Source: Acetobacteraceae bacterium (GTDB lineage Bacteria > Pseudomonadota > Alphaproteobacteria > Acetobacterales > Acetobacteraceae). From it: 12,369 nucleotides of DNA. The DNA lies in assembly GCA_027306955.1 (NCBI GenBank), contig DAHUXX010000254.1, forward strand, positions 1 to 12,369, given 5' to 3'. The notes below the pieces were generated by a model, which was not told where the DNA came from, did not search any database, and saw only the letters and a list, made by a program, of their open reading frames with translations. A program made the translations under genes and the position numbers. Below are positions 1 to 8,480 of the stretch, in pieces; the first letter of the stretch is position 1, and each line of letters begins with the position of its first letter.

Positions 1-244
1 AGAACATCGGGTCGTGGGTCGAGGCAAGGTTCGCCACGTGCGCGCGCATCGCGGCCTCGGTCGCGAACGGACCGTAGCTCATGTGGGTCCAGCTGGCGTC
101 GGCGCCCTGCGCTGCCTGCCACAGTTCCGGGGCATGGCGCGGGTGCAGCGGCTCCAGCACCGCGTGCGGGCCGCGGATCGCGACACGCGCCGGCAAGGGC
201 CGTGGCGTCGCGTCCACCTCCGGCCCCAGTTGCAATTCGACCAT
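1..244 (-). CDS. GNAT family N-acetyltransferase, RimJ/RimL-like (partial)
   Basis: The gene starts with ATG at 242-244 and runs off the left edge, so only the first 81 residues are visible. They begin MVELQLGPEVDATPRPLPAR and continue with a short beta strand, the stretch LEPLHPRHAPELWQAA and then WTHMSYGPF. This is the usual opening of GNAT proteins of the RimJ/RimL acetyltransferase type (first strand, helix, then a W-T-x-(M/L)-x-Y-G-P-F turn). The family moves an acetyl group from acetyl-CoA to an amine of a protein or small molecule, in the cytoplasm. The acetyl-CoA-binding motif lies outside the window, so activity and substrate cannot be judged. It is divergent from the CHRD gene, with 85 bp between the two starts. 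The family call is fairly sure and the substrate is unknown. Confidence 0.75.
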   Translation of the reverse strand, partial: MVELQLGPEVDATPRPLPARVAIRGPHAVLEPLHPRHAPELWQAAQGADASWTHMSYGPFATEAAMRAHVANLASTHDPMF

Positions 245-329
245 GGCTCGAGGGTTTCGTCACCGGAGCGCTTGCGCAAGGACCACCGGCGCCTACATGC
301 GCCATGCCATTCAACCTGGGAGTCCACCA

Positions 330-740
330 ATGACCCGCCTTGCGTTCGCCGCCGTCGCGGCCGGCTTGCTGTTTTCGACCGGCGCTATGGCCGCGACGGA
401 AACCTTTCACGCCACGCTGACCGGCGCCCAGCAGGTGCCGCCGGTGACGACCTCGGCCACTGGCAGCGCCACCGTTACCATCGACACGACGACCGGGAAG
501 GCGACCTGGACCGTGACCTATACGGGACCGCAGCCGTTCGCGGCGCATATCCATGGTCCGGCGCCCGCGGGCAAGAACGCCGGGGTGATAGTGCCGATGA
601 AGGTTGGGCCGAGCCCGTTCACCGGCTCCGCGACCCTGACGCCCAAGGTGATCAAGATCATCGAGGAGGGCGATGCCTACGTGAACCTCCACACCACCGG
701 GCACAAGGGCGGGGAGATGCGCGGCCAGTTGACGAAGTAG
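330..740 (+). CDS. Secreted CHRD-domain protein
   Basis: A 136-residue protein. The start at 330 is chosen because a GGGAG ribosome binding site (318-322) sits 7 bases upstream and the protein then opens with a clean signal peptide: positive MTR, a hydrophobic core over residues 4-16, and a likely cut after AMA (residue 21). The same frame is open further upstream, but that part has no signal or domain character. The mature part is one CHRD domain: the strand-rich ATETFHATLTGAQQVPP opening, the AHIHGPAPAGKNAG segment near residue 75, and the closing YVNLHTTGHKGGEMRGQL near residues 116-133. CHRD domains occur in chordin and in many bacterial exported proteins, and their biochemical role in bacteria is poorly known. 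The protein is probably periplasmic or extracellular. The domain call is sure and the function unknown. Confidence 0.9.
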   Translation: MTRLAFAAVAAGLLFSTGAMAATETFHATLTGAQQVPPVTTSATGSATVTIDTTTGKATWTVTYTGPQPFAAHIHGPAPAGKNAGVIVPMKVGPSPFTGSATLTPKVIKIIEEGDAYVNLHTTGHKGGEMRGQLTK

Positions 741-748
741 CCACCGCC

Positions 749-782
749 ATGCCCCCTCGGGGCAACCAACCCGAGGGGGCAT
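749..782 (+). terminator. Perfect 13-bp hairpin between the CHRD gene and the denD-like gene
   Basis: Bases 749-761 (ATGCCCCCTCGGG) pair perfectly with 770-782 around an 8-base loop. It starts 9 bases after the CHRD stop codon, the usual place for a terminator, but no T-run follows. The right arm contains GAGGGGG (773-779), the only visible Shine-Dalgarno sequence for the next gene, and its ATG at 781. In a read-through transcript the hairpin would hide that ribosome binding site. It may therefore be a terminator, a translation block, or both. Confidence 0.5.
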
Positions 783-1740
783 GATGCATATCGCGATCAC
801 CGGCGGCGGCGGGTTTCTCGGTCAGCGTGTGGCGCGCCGGCTCGCGGCGGAGGGACATCTCGGTGGCAGGCCCGTCAGCGGCCTCACCCTGTTCGATATC
901 GACCGGCCGCCCGTGCCCGAGGCACCATTCCCCGTCGCGTCGATCGCGGGCGACGTGGCCGAGCTGCCCGAGGCCGCGATCCCGCCCGGTACCGATGTGG
1001 TCTTGCACCTCGCCGCCGTCGTCTCCGCCGCCGCGGAGGCGGATTACGAGCTCGGGCGGCGCGTCAACCTGCGCGGCACGGATGCGGTGGTGGATGCCTG
1101 CCGCCGGCTCGCGCGGCCACCGCGCGTGGTGTTCACCAGCTCCGTCGCCAGTTTCTCGGCTTCCCGGAGCGAGATCATCGGCGCCGCCACGCGCCAGGTG
1201 CCGGCCAATTCCTATGGTGCGCAGAAGGCCGCGGCGGAGCTGATCCTGGCGGACGCGACGCGGCGCGGCTTCCTCGACGCGGTGACGCTGCGCTTGCCGA
1301 CGGTGTGCATCCGGCCGGGCCGGCCCAACAAGGCGGCGAGCAGCTTCGTCTCCTCGATCCTGCGCGAGCCGCTCAATGGCGAGGCGGCGGAGCTTCCCGT
1401 CGCCGACAATTTCTGTCTCTGGATCGCGAGCCCCGCGCAGGCAACGGACTGGCTGCTGCATGCGTGTTCGATGGACAGCTCGGCCATGGGGCTGGACCGC
1501 AGCGTGAACCCGCCGGGCCTCACCGTGACGGTGGGCGAGATGCTGGCGGCGCTGGAGGCGGCGAAGCCGGGTGCCGCTACGCTTGTCCGGCGCGTGGCCG
1601 CGCCCCAGATCGAGGCGATCGTCGCCACGTGGCCCGCGCGTTTCGACCCCGCCCGCGCGCTGTCACTCGGCTTCGCGCCGCACGGCACGCTCGACGCCCT
1701 CGTCGGCGAGTTCATCGCCGGGACACGCGCGGTACCGTAA
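781..1740 (+). CDS. denD: D-erythronate dehydrogenase-like SDR (DenD family)
   Basis: A 319-residue NAD-dependent epimerase/dehydratase-type SDR. Counting from ATG 781: the Rossmann glycine motif GGGGFLG is at 8-14, an acid (D39) follows the second strand and favours NAD over NADP, the catalytic serine lies in TSS (119-121), and the YxxxK pair is Y145/K149 in NSYGAQK. The segment RLPTVCIRPGRPNKAASSF (171-189) is typical of the DenD group, which oxidises D-erythronate to 2-oxo-tetronate in four-carbon acid-sugar breakdown. ATG 784 may be the true start because GAGGG (773-777) is 6 bases from it but only 3 from ATG 781. The usual pathway partners (OtnK-type kinase, OtnC aldolase, OtnI isomerase) are not in the window. 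The next gene is convergent. The family is confident and the exact substrate less so. Confidence 0.8.
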   Translation: MMHIAITGGGGFLGQRVARRLAAEGHLGGRPVSGLTLFDIDRPPVPEAPFPVASIAGDVAELPEAAIPPGTDVVLHLAAVVSAAAEADYELGRRVNLRGTDAVVDACRRLARPPRVVFTSSVASFSASRSEIIGAATRQVPANSYGAQKAAAELILADATRRGFLDAVTLRLPTVCIRPGRPNKAASSFVSSILREPLNGEAAELPVADNFCLWIASPAQATDWLLHACSMDSSAMGLDRSVNPPGLTVTVGEMLAALEAAKPGAATLVRRVAAPQIEAIVATWPARFDPARALSLGFAPHGTLDALVGEFIAGTRAVP

Positions 1741-1791
1741 GCCGCGCGTCGTCGGCGCGGTCGCCCGAATCGTGATCACCGGCAGCCCAAT

Positions 1792-1810
1792 GCCGGCCGC
1801 CCCGGCCGGC
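1792..1810. terminator. Possible bidirectional terminator hairpin
   Basis: GCCGGCC (1792-1798) pairs perfectly with GGCCGGC (1804-1810) around a 5-base loop. It lies between the convergent denD-like gene (ends 1740) and the MFS gene (stop codon 1810-1812). There is no T-run on either strand, so any terminator action would be of the weak, GC-stem type. The right arm reaches into the MFS stop codon. Confidence 0.35.
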
Positions 1811-3326
1811 TAAAGCTCGACTTCGGCGCTGGCTTCCCTGCCCAGGTGAACCGGGGCGCTCTGCTCCGCGGGACGGACGTAGGAGAACGCGACCGTCGCC
1901 GCGGCAAGCGCCACGAGCGTGACCATCACCAGGTGGAAGCCATGCATGAAGGCCGGCGCGCCAAGGTCGCCAAGGGCGACGGGATGTCCGTTCTTGGCTA
2001 CCGCGATGTGGCCCGCGGCGACCTGGATGAACAGCATGCCCGAGATGTCGATCCCGAAGATCAGCCCCAGGGAGCGCGACATGTTCAAGAGGCCGCCCAT
2101 CACGCCGAGCTTGTCGCGCGGCGTCGAGGCCATGGTGGAGCGGTTGTTCGCCGGCGTGAAGACGCCGAGACCTCCGCCCATCAGCAGCATCGCGGCCACC
2201 AGATACAGGGGAGCGCGGTGGCCTGGGGCGAAGATCAGCATCGCGGAGCCGACCATCAGCATGGCCGACCCCGCCAGCGTGAGGGTGCGCGCGCCGAAGC
2301 GGTCCGCGGCGCGGCCGGCGAAGGGCGCCAGGAAGGCCATTGCGGCCGGCACCGGCATCAGCATCACGCCGGACCAGGCGGTGGTGTAGTGCAGCACGTC
2401 CTCGAAATAAAACGGCAGCAGAAAGAGGCCGGTGAAGAGCACGTAATAGGCGAGGAAAGCGGTAGAGTTCCCGGCGACCAGCGCATAGCGGCGGAACAGC
2501 CGGATATCGATCATCGGGCTTTTCACCCGCAGTTCGGTGAACACGAATGCCGCGAAGCTGGCGATGCCGAACGCCAGCTCGCCCTGGACGACCCGCGAGC
2601 CCCATCCCGCGCTCTGGGCGCCGTTGACCGCGAGCGCCACGCCGAGGAGGCCGACGGTGAAGAACCCGATGCCCGCGAAATCAACCTTCTCGCGGTGGCC
2701 GGCGGGGTGGTAGCGGGGAAGGACGATGTAGGCCATCACCAGCCCGGCGATCCCGATCGGCACGTTCACATAGAAAATCACGCGCCAGTCGACCGCCGCG
2801 ATCAGCATCGCGCCGACGAAGGGGCCGAGCGCCATGGCGATCGCCTGGATGGCGGCCTGAACGCCGAGCGCCTGGCCGAGATCGCGCTTGCGGAAGACCA
2901 CCGTGATCAGGGCCACCGAGTTCGCCTGCAGCAGCCCGGCGCCGATCGCCTGCACGCAGCGCGCGATGATGAGGAACATGGCGCTCGGCGCCAGCCCCAG
3001 GCGGCGGAGCCGATCACGAAGACGGCGAAGCCCGCGTTGTAGAGCAGGCTGCGGCCATACATATCGGCGAGCCGGCCGACGACCGGTAGCGCGATCGCCA
3101 GAACCATCATGTAGGAGATCGAGACCCACTCGACCAGCGACAGTCGGACGCCGAACTCGCGCCGTATCGTCGGCAGGGCGATGTTCACGATGCTCACGTC
3201 GAGCGCCGACATCGTCGCGCCGATCAGCACCACGCCGAGGACCGCCCACTGCCATCGGTCTCGCGCCACCAGACCTTCGTGGTCGGGGCGGGCGCGGAGA
3301 TGGAGGAAGTTCAGGCGGTTGCTCAT
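1810..3326 (-). pseudogene. DHA2-type MFS drug exporter, frameshifted by one missing base
   Basis: Two overlapping frames together make one normal-sized protein of about 505 residues. The first frame starts at ATG 3324-3326 and carries the N-terminal helices, including ALDVSIVNIALPTI (41-54) and the MFS motif A as GRLADMYGR (84-92). It stays coherent up to FVIGSAAWG (residue 111), then turns to arginine/serine-rich nonsense. The second frame takes over exactly there with LAPSAMFLIIARCVQAIGAG and runs to the stop at 1810. One base added within 2995-2999, next to a run of four C on the plus strand, restores one reading frame. Known 14-helix DHA2 (EmrB/QacA-like) proteins export drugs using the proton gradient. 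As sequenced the protein would be cut short after about four helices and be inactive. A sequencing error in the homopolymer is equally possible. No adaptor (EmrA-type) gene adjoins it. Confidence 0.85.
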
Positions 3327-3373
3327 GGCGGCGGCATCTTCAAAACTGGGAGTTGCGCAAACGCAAAAAGCCC

Positions 3374-3389
3374 CGGAATGAAAATTCCG
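3374..3389 (+). repeat. Inverted repeat with a GAAA loop
   Basis: CGGAAT (3374-3379) pairs with ATTCCG (3384-3389) around GAAA. On a plus-strand RNA the loop would be a stable GNRA tetraloop. As DNA it could be an operator half-site pair upstream of the MFS gene. No partner gene identifies its role. Confidence 0.5.
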
Positions 3390-3430
3390 ATGGTTTTATC
3401 AATAATATTATGGGCTCAACCGATAGGACG

Positions 3431-3468
3431 ATGCGGGATTTATATGCGTCAAAATAGCAATCCTGCAT
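3431..3468. repeat. Imperfect 10-bp inverted repeat upstream of the MFS gene
   Basis: ATGCGGGATT (3431-3440) and AATCCTGCAT (3459-3468) are inverted copies with a single mismatch, 18 bases apart. The spacing and the AT-rich setting suit a regulator site for the MFS gene, but no regulator gene lies next to it. Confidence 0.4.
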
Positions 3469-3509
3469 ACGCAAAAACGCCGTAACTCAGGGTTCGGTCG
3501 GCCGGATTT

Positions 3510-3524
3510 GTGCCATTTTGGCAC
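3510..3524. repeat. Short palindrome GTGCCA-TTT-TGGCAC
   Basis: A perfect 6-bp inverted repeat with a 3-base centre, six bases before the much larger hairpin at 3530-3557. It could be a protein binding site. With a 3-base loop it is also a plausible small RNA hairpin. No function can be read from it. Confidence 0.45.
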
Positions 3525-3529
3525 GGCCT

Positions 3530-3557
3530 GGACCGTTTCCCGGCCCGGAAACGGTCC
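3530..3557. repeat. Perfect 11-bp inverted repeat (strong hairpin)
   Basis: GGACCGTTTCC (3530-3540) pairs perfectly with GGAAACGGTCC (3547-3557) around CGGCCC. It is the most stable structure in the gap. No T-run follows on either strand, and it is more than 200 bp from both flanking start codons. It could be a regulator operator, the end of an unannotated small RNA, or a dispersed genomic repeat. Confidence 0.55.
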
Positions 3558-3622
3558 GGGTCCGTGTCAAAAAGAACAGGCGCGGCAGCGCCTCGTCTCA
3601 AGCAGGATGTGCCGACCAATAG

Positions 3623-3640
3623 GGCGCGAGGCGTCGCGCC
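3623..3640. repeat. 7-bp inverted repeat hairpin
   Basis: GGCGCGA (3623-3629) pairs with TCGCGCC (3634-3640) around GGCG. It is preceded by a smaller hairpin, GGCGC-GGCA-GCGCC, at 3579-3592. Both lie between the strong 3530-3557 hairpin and the CRP-like site. Role unknown. Confidence 0.4.
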
Positions 3641-3654
3641 GGTTGAGCCGGAAG

Positions 3655-3670
3655 TGTGATCTTTGTCACG
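3655..3670 (+). promoter_or_regulatory. CRP/FNR-family-like binding site
   Basis: TGTGATCTTTGTCACG matches the CRP consensus TGTGA-N6-TCACA at nine of ten defined bases. Its centre (3662.5) is about 35 bases upstream of an AT-rich segment with possible -10 hexamers TATTTT (3689-3694) and AATAAT (3697-3702). There is no good -35 hexamer, which is the pattern expected of an activator-dependent promoter. The implied spacing (centre near -38 to -47) is close to, but not exactly, the classical -41.5. It would act on the lipoprotein gene at 3772. Confidence 0.5.
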
Positions 3671-3771
3671 AACGCCGGCTACCCAACGTATTTTGAAATA
3701 ATTTTGCCTGGAATCCGCCACGTTCCGCCGGCTATATCCTCTCCGGATATGAGCTCCGGGAGAACCTCGAC

Positions 3772-3990
3772 ATGACCAATCTGAAGCGCGCCCTTCTCAT
3801 CGTCCTCGCCGCTGGCTCACTCGCCGCCTGCTCGAACCTCACCGGCACGCAGCAGCGCGTGCTTTCGGGCAGTGCCATCGGCGCCGCGGGCGGGGCCGTG
3901 ATCAGTGCCGTCGCCGGCGGCCCGATCCTGCTTGGCACGGCGATCGGCGCCGGCGCGGGCGCTGTCGCGGGCGCGGTGACGTCGCACTAG
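3772..3990 (+). CDS. Small glycine-zipper lipoprotein
   Basis: A 72-residue protein with GGGAGA (3758-3763) 8 bases before the ATG. It has a lipoprotein signal peptide: MTNLKR, a hydrophobic stretch ALLIVLAAGS, and lipobox L17-A18-A19-C20. Serine follows the cysteine, so the Lol rule predicts outer-membrane sorting. The mature part is almost entirely small residues with GxxxG/AxxxG spacing in two segments (SGSAIGAAGGAVISAVAGG and GTAIGAGAGAVAGAVTS), a glycine-zipper pattern able to form packed membrane helices. It has no catalytic features. Similar small lipoproteins are often linked to envelope stress, and the CRP-like site upstream would fit a regulated gene. Lipoprotein status is sure and the precise function unknown. 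Confidence 0.8.
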   Translation: MTNLKRALLIVLAAGSLAACSNLTGTQQRVLSGSAIGAAGGAVISAVAGGPILLGTAIGAGAGAVAGAVTSH

Positions 3991-4013
3991 GCGGCGCTCG
4001 CCCGGGGACCGCT

Positions 4014-4040
4014 GCGAGGCCGCCTGCTGGGCGACCTCGC
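4014..4040. terminator. Hairpin between convergent lipoprotein and clpB genes
   Basis: GCGAGG-C-CGCC (4014-4024) pairs with GGCG-A-CCTCGC (4030-4040) around a 5-base loop, giving ten base pairs with one internal C/A mismatch. It lies midway between the two convergent stop codons (3990 and 4052). There is no T-run, so it would be a structure-only terminator usable from both sides. Confidence 0.45.
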
Positions 4041-4051
4041 GGAACCGTGCG

Positions 4052-6634
<2,583 letters not shown>

Positions 6635-6722
6635 CGTCCTGTCCCTTCTCGTAGGCGACTGGTGGGGCGACGGCCTTACCCGGCCCCTCCACGAGGCGAC
6701 AGGGCGGCTATCCCGTGCCCAG

Positions 6723-6754
6723 GAAATGGGCAATGCTGCCGCGTCGCTCAAGAG
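6723..6754 (-). promoter_or_regulatory. Sigma-32-type heat-shock promoter of clpB
   Basis: On the minus strand, CTCTTGAG (6754-6747) is followed after 15 bases by GCCCATTTC (6731-6723). These fit the RpoH elements CTTGAAA and CCCCATTT, with a spacing slightly longer than E. coli groE but inside the usual range. The -10 element followed by CTGG also resembles groE. Transcription should begin about 6715-6718, giving a leader of about 80 bases. The element lies upstream of the preferred GTG start of the divergent MOSC gene. Confidence 0.7.
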
Positions 6755-6761
6755 GGATATC

Positions 6762-7517
6762 GTGCGAATTGAACGCCTCTATCGCTACCCGGTGAAGGGC
6801 CTGACCGCCGAGGCTCTGGAGGAGACGCAGGTCGAGCCCGGGCGCGCCATTCCCTGGGACCGTGCTTTTGCGCTCGCCCAGGGCGATTCCCTGTTCGATC
6901 CGGAGCACCCGGGCTGGCGGCCGAAGACGGAGTTCATGTGCCTGCGCGTCAACGCCCGTGTCGCCGCGCTTCGTTCCAGCTTCGACCCGGCCAGCGGCAT
7001 GCTGCTGATCCTGGCGCCGGACGCGGCGCGGTTGCACGAGAACGCGCTGTCGGTGGAGGGGCGCGAGCGCATCGGCGCCTGGCTCACGGCGTATCTCGGC
7101 GCCGAGGCGCGGGGCGCGCCGCGCTTCCATCACATCGCGAGCCACAGCTTCGGCGACCAGAAGCGACCGGTGGTTTCGCTGATCAACCTCGCGAGCCTTG
7201 CCGATTACGAGGCGAAAATCGGTGCCCGCCGGCACAAGCGCCGCTTCCGCGCCAATGTCTGGTTTGACGGCGCGGCGCCGATGAGCGAGCGCGAATGGGT
7301 GGGGCGGGAGCTGCTTGTGGGTTCTGCGCGCCTCTGCGTCACCCGCACCACCACGCGCTGCCCCGCGACCGAGGTGAACCCGCTGACGGCCGAGCGCGAT
7401 GCGGACCCTGTCGCGGAGCTGAAGCATCTCTATGGCCACGCCGATCTCGGCATCCATGCCGAGGTGGTGGAGGCCGGCCGTATCGCCGCGGGCGACGCGA
7501 TCGAACTTCTTTCCTGA
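6762..7517 (+). CDS. MOSC domain-containing protein, YcbX/mARC-like
   Basis: A 251-residue protein if it starts at GTG 6762, chosen because GAGGG (6752-6756) is 5 bases upstream and the family's typical opening (IERLYRYPVKGLTAEAL) begins at once. An in-frame ATG at 6726 has AGGA only one base away and lies in the clpB promoter, so it is less likely. The N-terminal beta-barrel (about 1-90) carries the YPVKG motif. The MOSC domain follows, with RRFRANVWFDG near 160-170 and RCPATEVNP at 199-207, where C200 sits at the place of the cysteine that binds molybdenum in mARC and YcbX. Known relatives reduce N-hydroxylated compounds using molybdenum cofactor. No electron-transfer domain is attached, so a separate ferredoxin- or reductase-type partner would be needed. 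The hydrolase gene 18 bp downstream is probably co-transcribed. Confidence 0.88.
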   Translation: MRIERLYRYPVKGLTAEALEETQVEPGRAIPWDRAFALAQGDSLFDPEHPGWRPKTEFMCLRVNARVAALRSSFDPASGMLLILAPDAARLHENALSVEGRERIGAWLTAYLGAEARGAPRFHHIASHSFGDQKRPVVSLINLASLADYEAKIGARRHKRRFRANVWFDGAAPMSEREWVGRELLVGSARLCVTRTTTRCPATEVNPLTAERDADPVAELKHLYGHADLGIHAEVVEAGRIAAGDAIELLS

Positions 7518-7535
7518 CGTCACGCCGGAGCGACG

Positions 7536-8477
7536 ATGAGCACCTACCCGAGCCTCGACCCCGATGCCCAGCGCGTGCTGGAGATGATCCGCCTCGCCAA
7601 CCGCCCGCCCTATGAGACGCTGACGCCGGCGGAGGCGCGGGCGCTGCAGCTCGCCTCCATGCCCATCCTGCAGCCGGACAAGGTCGAGGTTGCCGAGACG
7701 CGCGACGTGATGGCCGACGGCGTGCCGTGCCGCCTCTACCGCCCGCTCGGATCGTCGCATGGGGACGTGCTGCCCTGCCTCGTCTTTTTCCACGGTGGCG
7801 GCTGGATGATCGGCTCGGTCGAGGTCTACGACGGCGTCTGCCGGCGGCTTGCCAACGACGCCGGCATCGCCGTCGTTTCGGTCGAGTACCGGATGGCGCC
7901 GGAGCATCTCTATCCGGCCGCTGTGGAGGATTCCGCCATCGTCACGCGCTGGGTCGCGCGGGAGGCGGCATCACTCGGCATCGACCCCGCGCGGCTCGCG
8001 GTCGGCGGCGATAGCGCCGGCGGCAATCTCGCGGCAGTGATGGCGCTAATGGCGCGCGACGGGACGGTGCCGATGCTTTCCTTCCAACTTCTGATCTATC
8101 CGGCGACCGACATGACGATGCGGCTGCCCGCCTATCAGCGCATCACCGCGGATTTTCCGCTCACCGCCGCGACGGCGCGCTGGTTCCGCAACACCTACAT
8201 TCCGGATCCGGCGCGTTGGACGGAATGGCATGCTTCGCCGCTGCGCGCTGCCAGCCTCGCCGGGATGGCGCCGGCCTTCGTGCTCACCGCCGGCTACGAT
8301 CCGCTGGTGGACGAAGGCATCGCCTACGCGAAGCGGCTGGAGCACGAAGGCGTGCGCGTGACGCTGGTGCACATGGCCGACCAGATGCACGGGTTTATCA
8401 CCATGGGCCGCGTCGTCCGCGCCGCCGACACGGCTCTGGTGCACTGTGCCTCGGCGCTGCGGGCGGGATTGCGGTGA
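7536..8477 (+). CDS. Alpha/beta hydrolase, hormone-sensitive-lipase family esterase
   Basis: A 313-residue protein with GGAG (7527-7530) 5 bases before the ATG. It is an abhydrolase_3 (HSL-type) enzyme: the oxyanion-hole motif HGGGW is at 86-90, the nucleophile elbow GDSAGG at 158-163 (S160), the acid in GYDPLVDEG (D255) and the histidine in MHGF (H285), so the catalytic triad is complete. A helical cap of about 40 residues precedes the core, with no signal peptide, so it should act in the cytoplasm. The family hydrolyses short-chain esters, and the substrate cannot be read from the sequence. It probably shares a transcript with the MOSC gene. Its stop codon is only 3 bp from the stop of the convergent dehydrogenase gene. 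Confidence 0.93.
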   Translation: MSTYPSLDPDAQRVLEMIRLANRPPYETLTPAEARALQLASMPILQPDKVEVAETRDVMADGVPCRLYRPLGSSHGDVLPCLVFFHGGGWMIGSVEVYDGVCRRLANDAGIAVVSVEYRMAPEHLYPAAVEDSAIVTRWVAREAASLGIDPARLAVGGDSAGGNLAAVMALMARDGTVPMLSFQLLIYPATDMTMRLPAYQRITADFPLTAATARWFRNTYIPDPARWTEWHASPLRAASLAGMAPAFVLTAGYDPLVDEGIAYAKRLEHEGVRVTLVHMADQMHGFITMGRVVRAADTALVHCASALRAGLR

Positions 8478-8480
8478 CGG

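Larger units (their letters stand above)
3327..3771. other. 445-bp non-coding divergent region with multiple inverted repeats
   Basis: This gap lies between the divergent MFS gene (start 3326) and the lipoprotein gene (start 3772). The part from about 3340 to 3480 is clearly AT-richer than the genes around it and probably holds the MFS promoter, including a perfect 10-bp palindrome ATAATATTAT at 3402-3411. The rest holds several hairpins and a CRP-like site, listed separately. Short ORFs cross it in several frames, but none has a ribosome binding site together with protein-like composition. I see no tRNA or recognisable RNA family. Confidence 0.7.

Noticed and set aside
2990..3002. Programmed -1 frameshift in the MFS gene
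   Set aside because: No X-XXY-YYZ slippery heptamer is in the right frame, and the family is not known to use frameshifting, so a deletion or sequencing error is simpler.
1846..3042. 398-codon open frame on the plus strand
   Set aside because: Antisense to the MFS gene, rich in H/E/R/D as expected of reverse-complemented hydrophobic codons.
3519..3537. Possible sigma-54 promoter (TGGCAC)
   Set aside because: The -24 element is present only as part of a palindrome, and no GC of a TTGC-type -12 element follows at the right spacing.
3449..3721. 90-codon open frame on the minus strand in the non-coding gap
   Set aside because: It passes through the palindromes and hairpins, has no recognisable ribosome binding site or domain, and its composition is not protein-like.
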